DNA of 9,684 nt from Akkermansiaceae bacterium (GTDB lineage: Bacteria; Verrucomicrobiota; Verrucomicrobiia; Verrucomicrobiales; Akkermansiaceae): the NCBI GenBank assembly GCA_014379305.1, contig JACMMB010000364.1, positions 1 to 9,684 of the forward strand. Reading direction: 5' to 3'. A model generated the notes under the pieces. It did no database searches and was not told the DNA's origin. It worked only from the letters and a program-made list of their open reading frames with translations. The stretch's first letter is position 1; each line of letters opens with the position of its first letter. Shown in pieces: positions 1 to 7,385 of this stretch. The position numbers and the translations under genes are program-made.

Positions 1-302
1 ATCGGCTTGATAATTTTCTGACCCCCTCGGGAAAATCATACGAGATCGTCCCGATCCGCCTCCCCCAAGCCTGCGAAATCCCAGGCTGGAGACTCCCCAT
101 CCTACCGGCATCCTATGTCAATTTCCTCATTCTCAACCACGCTGTCCTCGTCCCCACCTTCCGCCAGTCGAAAAACGACGACCAAGCCCTGGGTCTCATC
201 CGCGAGCTTTTTCCCGACCGCGAAATCATCGCCATCGACTCTCTCGATCTGGTGCAGGAAGGCGGCACCCTTCACTGCATCTCACAACAACAGCCCGCCT
301 AA
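1..302 (+). CDS. Agmatine deiminase family protein (C-terminal part; 5' end outside window)
   Basis: The reading frame is open from the window edge (first full codon at base 3) to a TAA at 300-302, giving the last 99 residues of a protein whose family is usually about 340-370 residues long. The visible part matches the C-terminus of the agmatine deiminase / peptidyl-arginine deiminase-like family: a PASYVNF segment, an LVPTF strand, an ELFPDRE segment and, near the end, EGGTLHCISQQQ. In this family the Cys of the GG-x-(I/L)-HC motif is the catalytic nucleophile, and it is present. Family members hydrolyse agmatine to N-carbamoylputrescine and ammonia, a step from arginine to putrescine, in the cytoplasm. 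Substrate cannot be confirmed from this fragment because the N-terminal catalytic residues lie outside. The gene converges on rpoN, and the two coding regions overlap by 4 bp (299-302), leaving no space for a terminator. Confidence 0.88.
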   Translation, partial: RLDNFLTPSGKSYEIVPIRLPQACEIPGWRLPILPASYVNFLILNHAVLVPTFRQSKNDDQALGLIRELFPDREIIAIDSLDLVQEGGTLHCISQQQPA

Positions 303-1699
303 AACGATTTCCGCAGATGCGAGGGGAGTATGTTGAGCTGCTCCCGGTATTTGGCAATCGTCCGTCGGGCGACCTTGATGCCCTGATCCTGGAGGGCCTT
401 GGTGATTGCATCATCCGAAAGTGGTTTCGCGTTGTTCTCCTGAGTAATGAGTTGCTGGATGGCTTCGCGGACTCCCGCGTTGGAGACCTCGGCACCGTCC
501 GAAGTTAGATAGCCCGTCGCGAAAAAGGCACGCATTTCCATAAGACCCTGCGGAGTGAGGATATATTTTCCGGCGACAGCGCGGGAGACCGTGGTCGCAT
601 GCAGGCTTAGCTCGTCAGCGATATCGTTCATGGTCAGGGGGCGAAGATGGCGGGGACCTTTTGAAAGAAAATCGGGTTGCTGCTCGATCAGCTTATGGGC
701 AATTGCGAGGATGGTTTCCTGCCGCAGCGAGATTGAGCGGATGAGGCTGCGGCCGTCACGTATCTGATCCCGGAGGAAAGCCCGGGCTTTTGAATCGACA
801 CCGTTTTTCCCGATCATGTCCTTATAAAAATCGTTGATGCGGAGATTGGGCAGATGTTCCCCAGTCAGGCGCGCGGACCACCTCCCCTCCTCGTCACGCT
901 CGATGACGACATCAGGGAGAATATACGGGTTGCCGGTTGGGTCGAAATCACCACCGGGATTTGGCGAGAGGCGGCCGATTTTTTCCGCTGCTTCGGCAAT
1001 CCGCTCGACGGTGGTGCAGAGGACGCGCGCAATCTGTGGATGGCGTTTGCGAGCCAGATCTTCGAGATGATCCCTGACAATTTTATACTCGAGGGTTTCG
1101 GTTCCGGAGGCGCGTTCGAGCTGGAGAAGAAGCGATTCCGGAATCCCGGCGGCACCAACCCCCGCTGGCGTGAAGGTTTTTATAAGATCAAGAGCTTGCG
1201 AGAAAATATTGAAAGAATGGGGAATGCGGGCGGCTATTTCCCGTAAAGGAAGATCCAGGTAGCCGCGTTCATCAAGATTTCCCAACAGTGACTGGGCGGC
1301 GTCGCGGATTTTCGGATCGACGAGCGAAAGATCGAGCTGGTGCTGAAGATGCTGCTGCAGCGTTTCAGGGGAAACGATATTGTCATAGAGCCTCTGGCGG
1401 CGTTCTTCATCCTCCTGGCTCCATTGGGATGAACGGCCTTCGAGGATCGAGCGATCACGCCAATCATCCTCCGTTTCGTTCATATATTCCAGCGAGTCGG
1501 CCTCCTCAGGATCGGTGCCGTCTTCATCGAGAGAAATTGTTTCGGTAATATCCTCAAGCGTCGGATTCGTTTCCAAAGCCTGGCGCATGAGATGGGAAAG
1601 CTCCATCGTGCTGGCCTGAAGAATTTCCAAACTCTTGCGCATTTGCGGCGCAAGAGTTTGGTTCTGGGAAAGAGAATGATGGAGCGAAGCTTCTGCCAT
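299..1699 (-). CDS. rpoN: RNA polymerase sigma-54 factor (RpoN)
   Basis: This is a full-length sigma-54, the alternative sigma factor that recognises -24/-12 promoters and needs AAA+ enhancer-binding proteins to open DNA. With the TTG at 1720 as residue 1 it has 473 residues. Region I is the LSQNQTLAPQM-type Gln/Leu-rich activator-interacting segment (about 15-57). An acidic region II follows (about 57-110), then the core-binding region (about 115-300). The helix-turn-helix is at about 364-383 (NDIADELSLHATTVSRAV). The RpoN box ARRTIAKYRE is at 451-460, differing from the usual ARRTVAKYRE by one conservative change. Stop is TAG at 299-301. Start choice: the frame opens with TTG at 1720, but an ATG at 1699 (7 codons in, 466 residues) lies just before region I and is preferred here. 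Neither start has a clear Shine-Dalgarno sequence. A promoter-like sequence lies about 70 bp upstream. Identity is secure; only the start is uncertain. Confidence 0.96.
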   Translation of the reverse strand: MAEASLHHSLSQNQTLAPQMRKSLEILQASTMELSHLMRQALETNPTLEDITETISLDEDGTDPEEADSLEYMNETEDDWRDRSILEGRSSQWSQEDEERRQRLYDNIVSPETLQQHLQHQLDLSLVDPKIRDAAQSLLGNLDERGYLDLPLREIAARIPHSFNIFSQALDLIKTFTPAGVGAAGIPESLLLQLERASGTETLEYKIVRDHLEDLARKRHPQIARVLCTTVERIAEAAEKIGRLSPNPGGDFDPTGNPYILPDVVIERDEEGRWSARLTGEHLPNLRINDFYKDMIGKNGVDSKARAFLRDQIRDGRSLIRSISLRQETILAIAHKLIEQQPDFLSKGPRHLRPLTMNDIADELSLHATTVSRAVAGKYILTPQGLMEMRAFFATGYLTSDGAEVSNAGVREAIQQLITQENNAKPLSDDAITKALQDQGIKVARRTIAKYREQLNILPSHLRKSF

Positions 1700-1767
1700 G
1701 CGCGTGGTGAACGCGGCCAAGCTACCGAGAGGCTTGGGAATTGAGAAGCATAATTTGTGCCAATAAG

Positions 1768-1796
1768 ATTATAATAACTATTGACTTGGGGTTCTA
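1768..1796 (-). promoter_or_regulatory. Candidate sigma-70-type promoter for rpoN
   Basis: On the minus strand a perfect TATAAT (-10; plus-strand 1768-1773) sits 17 bp downstream of TAGAAC (-35; plus-strand 1791-1796), which matches TTGACA at only three of six positions. It lies in the AT-rich purL-rpoN gap and would start transcription about 40-60 bp before the possible rpoN starts. This would let rpoN be expressed independently of purL. The -10 match and spacing support the call; the weak -35 limits it. Confidence 0.45.
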
Positions 1797-1822
1797 GCGA
1801 GGTTTTCCGGTAGAATTACGGC

Positions 1823-4800
1823 TTACGAAAACCAAGCCACACCCGCTTGGAAGATGGGTTGGTATTTATTGCCGGGAATGTTTTTAGCAACGTCCTGGGA
1901 AAAGCGTTCCGAGTGTGCCATTTTCCCAAACACCCGGCCACAGGGCGAGGTGATGCCTTCGATAGCGCCGTGGGAGCCGTTTGGATTGAAGGGGTGTTGC
2001 ATGGTGGGATTGCCAGATGGATCACAATACTGGGTGGCAATCTGACCTTGTGCGAAAAGCCGGGAGCTGGCGATTTCACTCGCAAAGAATTTGCCTTCAC
2101 CATGCGAGACGGGCAGAGTGTGGAGTTCGCCAACATTCATATTCGCCAGCCAAGGGGAGGAGTTGTTGGTGATTCGGGTGGTGACATAGTGCGAGACGTG
2201 GCGGGCAATGTCGTTGTGCACCAGCGTGGGCGAAGCGGAGTCGGTTTCACAAACTTTCCCGTGGATGACCAGGCCGGTCTTGATGAGGGCCTGGAAGCCG
2301 TTGCAAATACCAAGAATGAGGCCGTTGCGATTCTCCAGAAGGTCGGAAACGGCATTGGCTATTTGCGGATTGCGTAGAATGGTTGCAATGAATTTGGCGG
2401 AGCCATCGGGTTCGTCGCCGGCACTGAAGCCGCCGGGAAGGAACAGGATATTGCAAGCATGGATTTGTTTTGCGAGGGTGTTGATGGATTCCTCAATGTG
2501 GCGGGCGGACAGGTTACGGAACACTTCGATGTGTGTAATTGCGCCGGCGCGTTGGAAGGCGCGGGCGGAATCGTATTCGCTGTTGGTGCCGGGAAACGTG
2601 GGAATCAGGACTGTGGGTTTTGAAGCGAGCCTGTTGCTTTTCTTTTTTTTGTAGCCGTGAGCTGTGGAAGTCGGCGGCAAAAGGATGTTTTGATCTGCAG
2701 GTAAAGATTCCGGCTTGGTGCGATAAACGGGTTCGAGGGTGGCTTGATAGGCATTCTGCAAATCGGCGAGTTGATGTGTTTCGGTGCCGAAAACGAGTGA
2801 CGGCTGCCGGGTGGTTCTGCCGATTTCCCTGGAGTCTGGAAGTATTTTCTTGATCGCCATCTTGTGTTCGATGAGGAAGGCGAAATAGCGGGGGCGATAA
2901 AGAGGAAGCGAATCAAAGCCTGCGTTACAGCTAAAGCCAATGAAGTTGCCCAAGGCCATTTTCGTCAGGGCAGCCGCAAGGCCTGCCTGGCCGATATGGT
3001 GGAGGGCAAGGATGCTGCCGGATTTGTTGAGACTATGCAAAGCTGCGGCGATTTGCCTGAGGGCGCCGAAATCAGGGAGGCCGTCTTTGTGGATCGGGGT
3101 TTCTATCAGACTTACCAGGGAATCCACTTTCTTGAACTCGGGAGAAAGGGCGAGCGATGCCAGACCTGGGGCCAGAGCGAAAGAAACGAGAGTCGGGGGG
3201 ACGTCGAGCTGATTGAAAGAGCCTGACATGGAATCCTTTCCGCCAATGGCAGCCAGACGGAGTTCATGCTGGGCGCGGAAAGCACCGAGGAGGGCGGCGA
3301 AAGGGAGACCCCAGCGTTTCGGATCGCTGCCTAGCTTAGGAAAATACTCCTGCAAGGTCAGGCGTACATCATCAAGACGGGCGCCAGCGGCGACGGCTTT
3401 GCAGACGGATTCCGTGACAGCGTAAACGGCGCCATGGAAGGGGGATTGCTCGGAAAGATAAGGATCGAAGCCCCAGGACATGTAGGTCGCGATGTCCGTT
3501 TCGCCTTCCAACAGAGGGAGCTTGGCGACCATGGCATCGGGTGGAGTGAGCTGGTGCTTACCGCCAAAAGGCCAGAGGACAGTGTTGGCACCGACGGAAC
3601 CATCGAACATTTCCCCGAGGCCTTTCCGGGAAGCAAGTTGAAGAGATGATAAATGAGCTTTGAGAGAATCGACCGAAGGGGCTGGGAATTGAAATGACGC
3701 GCCCCCAACCTGGATATTGGCGGTCTGTTGAATGCCATTGGTGTCCAGAAATTTTCGGGAAAGATTGACGATGGTAATTCCGCGCCAAGTCATGACCAGA
3801 CGCCCTGAATCGGTGACGTCGGCGACGTGGACGCATTCGAGGTTTTCCTGATCCGCGGCAGAGATGAAAAAGTCGATATCCGCAGGATCAACGCACACGG
3901 CCATGCGTTCCTGCGATTCGGAGATGGCGAGTTCGGTGCCATCAAGGCCGTCATATTTTCTGGTGATGGCGCTGAGATTGATGATCAGGGAGGGGGCGAT
4001 TTCGCCGATGGCAACCGAGACCCCGCCGGCTCCGAAGTCGTTGCAGATTTTGATTTTTTGAGTCAGTTCGGGTTTGCGGAAAAGGCGTTGGATTTTCCGC
4101 TCGGTGGGAGCATCGCCCTTCTGGACTTCAGCTGAGTTTTCCAAGGCTGTATCGGTATGCTCTTTGGAAGATCCGGTAGCCCCACCGACGCCATCCCGGC
4201 CAGTGCGCCCACCGATGAGGAGGATTACATCACCCGGCGAAGGGGTGCCGCGAACGACATTTTTACGGGGCGCTGCGGCAACCACCGCGCCGATTTCCAG
4301 GCGTTTGGCGACGTAGCCGGGATGATAGACTTCGGCAACCTGACCGGTGGCAAGTCCGATTTGGTTGCCATAGGATGAGTAGCCTTGAGCAGCAACCTGG
4401 CAGATTTTTTTCTGAGGGAGCTTGCCTGGAAGGGTTTCTGAAAAAGGCGTAAGGGGGTTGCCCGCACCGGAGACGCGCATGGCTTGATAGACGTAGGAGC
4501 GGCCGGAAAGGGGATCGCGAATGCACCCGCCAAGACAGGTGGCGGCACCTCCGAACGGTTCGATTTCGGTAGGGTGGTTGTGGGTTTCGTTTTTGAACTG
4601 GATTAGCCATTCTTCATCGGCGCGGTCGTCGATCTTTACGGGGACAACGATGCAGGCGGCATTGAGTTCCTCGGAAATCTCAAGGTTGTCGAGCTCGCCG
4701 GAAGCTTTGAGTTCCCTCATGCCGATGAGGGCGATGTCCATCAGAGTGACGGGCTTGTCGTCCCTGCCCAGGACTTGGCGGACTTTGCGGTAGGTTTGAT

Positions 4801-5530
4801 AGGTTTCCTCTATAAGCTCGGAGCCGGGATCGAAAGTGATGTTCCCGATTGAGGTGAGAAAAGTGGTGTGGCGACAATGGTCGGACCAGTAGGTGTCCAG
4901 GACGCGGATCTCGGTCACCGTCGGCGGGCGTTGCTCTTCATCGCGAAAGTAATTTTGGCAAAATGCGATGTCGGCTTCTGACATGGCCAGAGACAAATCA
5001 TTGCGGAGCACCTTCGGATCTTCCGAAAGAAAGTCCGCAAGGACCGCAACATCGGATGGGATCGAGGGGGGCTGGCTGCCCGGGCTGGATGCAACGGGGA
5101 CTTCATGGGAATCGACGGGATTGATGATGTACGCTTTGATGGCGAACACGTCCGCCGCCGAGAGATCGCCGATCAGGATGACGATTTTCGCGCAAGTGAC
5201 CGCAGGCTTTTCGCTCGCGGTGAGGATCTGGATGCATTGGGCGGCGGAATCGGCGCGCTGGTCGAATTGACCGGGCAGATATGAGTAGGAGAAATGATAC
5301 CCGTTTGGAGCGTGACCAAGGACGGTTGAGATGGAATCCACCTGGGGCTCGGAAAGGATTTGCGCCGCAGCCAGGTTGAATTCCGAGTCATCGAGGCCAT
5401 CGATGGTGTAGCGGTTTAAAAGGCGGAGCGTCTGAAGTCCCGGGAGATTGAGTGATTCGCGAAGGTCATTGAAAAGGCGGTGGGCTTCGGTCGCGAATGG
5501 GGGCAGCTTTTCGACGAAAAGAGTATGCAT
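1823..5530 (-). CDS. purL: Phosphoribosylformylglycinamidine synthase, single-chain (PurL, Clostridium-like subtype)
   Basis: This 1235-residue enzyme converts FGAR, glutamine and ATP to FGAM, the fourth step of de novo purine synthesis, in the cytoplasm. Domain order: a PurS-like N-terminal domain (about 1-110, with LPGQFDQRADSA at 86-97); a linker; the tandem AIRS-like synthase core from about 180 (DTYWSDHCRHTTF at 212-224, KNETHNHPTE at 313-322, NDFGAGGVSV at 497-506, GTELAISESQERMAV at 531-545); and a C-terminal class I glutaminase domain from about 973. The glutaminase triad is visible: Cys1076 in LGICNGFQ, and His1206 and Glu1208 in MAHSER (usually MPHPER). The motif wording resembles the subtype common in Clostridia rather than the E. 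coli enzyme. The ATG at 5530 is chosen because homology begins there (LFVEK). The frame stays open 105 codons further into rho, but that part has no PurL resemblance. It lies 34 bp after rho, with no Shine-Dalgarno sequence. A run of eight A codes for part of a Lys4 linker (961-964). Confidence 0.97.
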   Translation of the reverse strand: MHTLFVEKLPPFATEAHRLFNDLRESLNLPGLQTLRLLNRYTIDGLDDSEFNLAAAQILSEPQVDSISTVLGHAPNGYHFSYSYLPGQFDQRADSAAQCIQILTASEKPAVTCAKIVILIGDLSAADVFAIKAYIINPVDSHEVPVASSPGSQPPSIPSDVAVLADFLSEDPKVLRNDLSLAMSEADIAFCQNYFRDEEQRPPTVTEIRVLDTYWSDHCRHTTFLTSIGNITFDPGSELIEETYQTYRKVRQVLGRDDKPVTLMDIALIGMRELKASGELDNLEISEELNAACIVVPVKIDDRADEEWLIQFKNETHNHPTEIEPFGGAATCLGGCIRDPLSGRSYVYQAMRVSGAGNPLTPFSETLPGKLPQKKICQVAAQGYSSYGNQIGLATGQVAEVYHPGYVAKRLEIGAVVAAAPRKNVVRGTPSPGDVILLIGGRTGRDGVGGATGSSKEHTDTALENSAEVQKGDAPTERKIQRLFRKPELTQKIKICNDFGAGGVSVAIGEIAPSLIINLSAITRKYDGLDGTELAISESQERMAVCVDPADIDFFISAADQENLECVHVADVTDSGRLVMTWRGITIVNLSRKFLDTNGIQQTANIQVGGASFQFPAPSVDSLKAHLSSLQLASRKGLGEMFDGSVGANTVLWPFGGKHQLTPPDAMVAKLPLLEGETDIATYMSWGFDPYLSEQSPFHGAVYAVTESVCKAVAAGARLDDVRLTLQEYFPKLGSDPKRWGLPFAALLGAFRAQHELRLAAIGGKDSMSGSFNQLDVPPTLVSFALAPGLASLALSPEFKKVDSLVSLIETPIHKDGLPDFGALRQIAAALHSLNKSGSILALHHIGQAGLAAALTKMALGNFIGFSCNAGFDSLPLYRPRYFAFLIEHKMAIKKILPDSREIGRTTRQPSLVFGTETHQLADLQNAYQATLEPVYRTKPESLPADQNILLPPTSTAHGYKKKKSNRLASKPTVLIPTFPGTNSEYDSARAFQRAGAITHIEVFRNLSARHIEESINTLAKQIHACNILFLPGGFSAGDEPDGSAKFIATILRNPQIANAVSDLLENRNGLILGICNGFQALIKTGLVIHGKVCETDSASPTLVHNDIARHVSHYVTTRITNNSSPWLANMNVGELHTLPVSHGEGKFFASEIASSRLFAQGQIATQYCDPSGNPTMQHPFNPNGSHGAIEGITSPCGRVFGKMAHSERFSQDVAKNIPGNKYQPIFQAGVAWFS

Positions 5531-5564
5531 TACGGAGGTTAACAGGGAGTCGTTTGGCCTGAGC

Positions 5565-7322
5565 TTAGCCTTTGATTTCGAGAAGCATCTGCGGGTTGTT
5601 GGGGAATTTTTTAACAAAGTAAAGGAGCCGCTCCATCGCCTCCACCGGGCGGTGTCCGGAAAGGCCGCGGCGGATGAGGTGGATTTTGTGAAGCGTGTGC
5701 TCCGGGAGAAGCAGCTCTTCACGCCGGGTTCCGGATTTGAAAATATCAACCGCTGGATAAATGTAGTTTTCAGCGATCTTGCGGTCCAGAACCAGCTCCA
5801 TGTTTCCGGTGCCTTTGAACTCCATGTAAATGGCTTCATCCGCACGCGAGTTGGTCTGGATGAGTGCGGTTGCCAGGATGGTTAGCGAGCCTCCGCCACG
5901 GGTATTCCGGGCTGCGGCGAAGAGGCGACGGGGAATTTCGAGGGCACCGATGGTTAAGCCGCCCGAGCCGGTTCCGCGTCCGCGGTTATTCATATTTCCG
6001 TTGTATGCGCGGGCGAGGCGGGTGATTGAATCCATCAGGAGAAAAACATCCTTGCCGGCTTCAACCAGACGCTTGGCGCGCTCGATGGCGAGTTCCGCAA
6101 TGCGCGTGTGGTTGCGGGCCTGTTCATCATTGGAAGAGGCGTAGATTTCCGCTCCGGGCAGGGCGCGGCGGAACTCGGTGACTTCCTCCGGCCGCTCATC
6201 GACGAGGAGGATCATGAGATGGATTTGCTCGTCGTATTTTTCGCGAATCGCCTCGGCCATGTGCAGGAGGAGGGTGGTTTTCCCGGAGCGGGGAGGTGAA
6301 ACGATGAGTCCGCGCTGACCACGGCCTACGGGTGCGACAATATCCACAACGCGGGTGGTGTATCGATCCGGGGTGGTTTCAAAGGCGATTCGTTTGTTCG
6401 GATTGATGGCTTTGAGTTCATCGAAGTGGGGAAACTTCGCGGCAGTCGCGGGATCCTCGCCATTGACTGTTTTGATCTCGATGAGTTGGGGGCCGCGCGT
6501 ACTGGCTTGGAACTGGCCGTGGAGCCACTGGCCGTGACGGAGGGAGTGGCGGCGGATCAGCTCGGGGGAAATGAAGATGTCCTCCTTGGCCTGCTCGAAA
6601 TTGTTTTCAGGCATGCGCAGGAAGCCAAAGCCTTTCGGGGTTAGCTCCAGAATTCCATCGGCCTCGACCAAAGGTCCTGAGAGAACGGCTGGACTGCGGT
6701 CTTCCTGAGGACGTGGCTCGCGATGGTCATCGCGTTTATTTCTAATATCCCGGCGATCGTTGCGCTCGATCCTGTTGTTGCGGTCATTGCGGGGATCTTG
6801 ATTCAAATTCTGTTCTCCGAAGTTGTCGCGGCGGCGTTTGCGTTTTTCACGGCGTTTTTTGGAGCGCGATTCACCCGGCGGAGATTGAAAGTCCGCTTGG
6901 GGATGGGAAATCTGTTGGACGGGCGGAGGATTGACTGGACCACCGCCGGGAACACGACCCATCCGCGGGGCGTCGTTCGCTGGCGAATGGTGGATGGCTT
7001 GCCGTGAGCCCTGATCATCGGTTTCCGCAGACTCTGTAAATGGAAGTTCGATAGGTTTGGGAGCCGGTATTGACTCGGCAGCCTGCTCCGGAGCCTGGGA
7101 CGTGCGCGCGGCTTTAGGCTCGGTGTCGGCTGCTGAACTAGCCGGGTTTTCCTGGAGGGCGTCGGGGCTTGTCACTCGCTTGGAAATTTTCTTTGCTGCT
7201 TTTTTTGCCGGTGCCTTCTTTGCCACAGCCTTGGCTGCGGTTTTGCGAGCAGGCTTGGCGGCTTTGGGCTCGATATCGACAGAAGGCATGTCAAAGAGGT
7301 CGTCGGAGGTATTCTTGCTCAT
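5565..7322 (-). CDS. rho: Transcription termination factor Rho with long basic N-terminal extension
   Basis: Rho is a hexameric RNA-dependent ATPase that ends transcription. This protein has 585 residues against about 419 in E. coli. Residues 1-210 are low complexity: Lys/Ala-rich (about 20-48), Pro/Ala/Glu-rich, then Arg/Asp/Asn-rich (about 153-208). The cold-shock-like RNA-binding domain spans about 212-288 with RNP1 GFGFLRM at 231-237. The ATPase core has Walker A SPPRSGKTT (342-350, Lys348), the DERPEE segment with the catalytic-type Glu376, Walker B FLLMD ending at Asp431, and SGTRREELL with the arginine finger Arg533. The Q-loop region (441-466) reads RGRGTGSGG where E. coli has SGKVLTGG, so the RNA-contacting Lys is not aligned; ALEIPRRLFAAARN follows. 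ATG start at 7320-7322 with no Shine-Dalgarno motif. It lies 63 bp after yebC and 34 bp before purL. Identity is certain; how the extension and Q-loop affect function is unknown. Confidence 0.98.
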   Translation of the reverse strand: MSKNTSDDLFDMPSVDIEPKAAKPARKTAAKAVAKKAPAKKAAKKISKRVTSPDALQENPASSAADTEPKAARTSQAPEQAAESIPAPKPIELPFTESAETDDQGSRQAIHHSPANDAPRMGRVPGGGPVNPPPVQQISHPQADFQSPPGESRSKKRREKRKRRRDNFGEQNLNQDPRNDRNNRIERNDRRDIRNKRDDHREPRPQEDRSPAVLSGPLVEADGILELTPKGFGFLRMPENNFEQAKEDIFISPELIRRHSLRHGQWLHGQFQASTRGPQLIEIKTVNGEDPATAAKFPHFDELKAINPNKRIAFETTPDRYTTRVVDIVAPVGRGQRGLIVSPPRSGKTTLLLHMAEAIREKYDEQIHLMILLVDERPEEVTEFRRALPGAEIYASSNDEQARNHTRIAELAIERAKRLVEAGKDVFLLMDSITRLARAYNGNMNNRGRGTGSGGLTIGALEIPRRLFAAARNTRGGGSLTILATALIQTNSRADEAIYMEFKGTGNMELVLDRKIAENYIYPAVDIFKSGTRREELLLPEHTLHKIHLIRRGLSGHRPVEAMERLLYFVKKFPNNPQMLLEIKG

Positions 7323-7385
7323 TCGGAAAAATATTGGAAAATGGGATTTGAGAGGTTTTCTGATCTTGGATGGCGCAGGTATTAT

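Noticed and set aside
1781..1816. Plus-strand TTGACT followed by TAGAAT as a promoter
   Set aside because: The spacing is 24 bp, too long for a sigma-70 promoter, and it would fire antisense into purL.
5531..5845. Upstream extension of the purL frame by 105 codons, to an ATG inside rho
   Set aside because: PurL homology begins at the ATG at 5530. The extra peptide overlaps rho in another frame on the same strand and does not resemble a PurL N-terminus.
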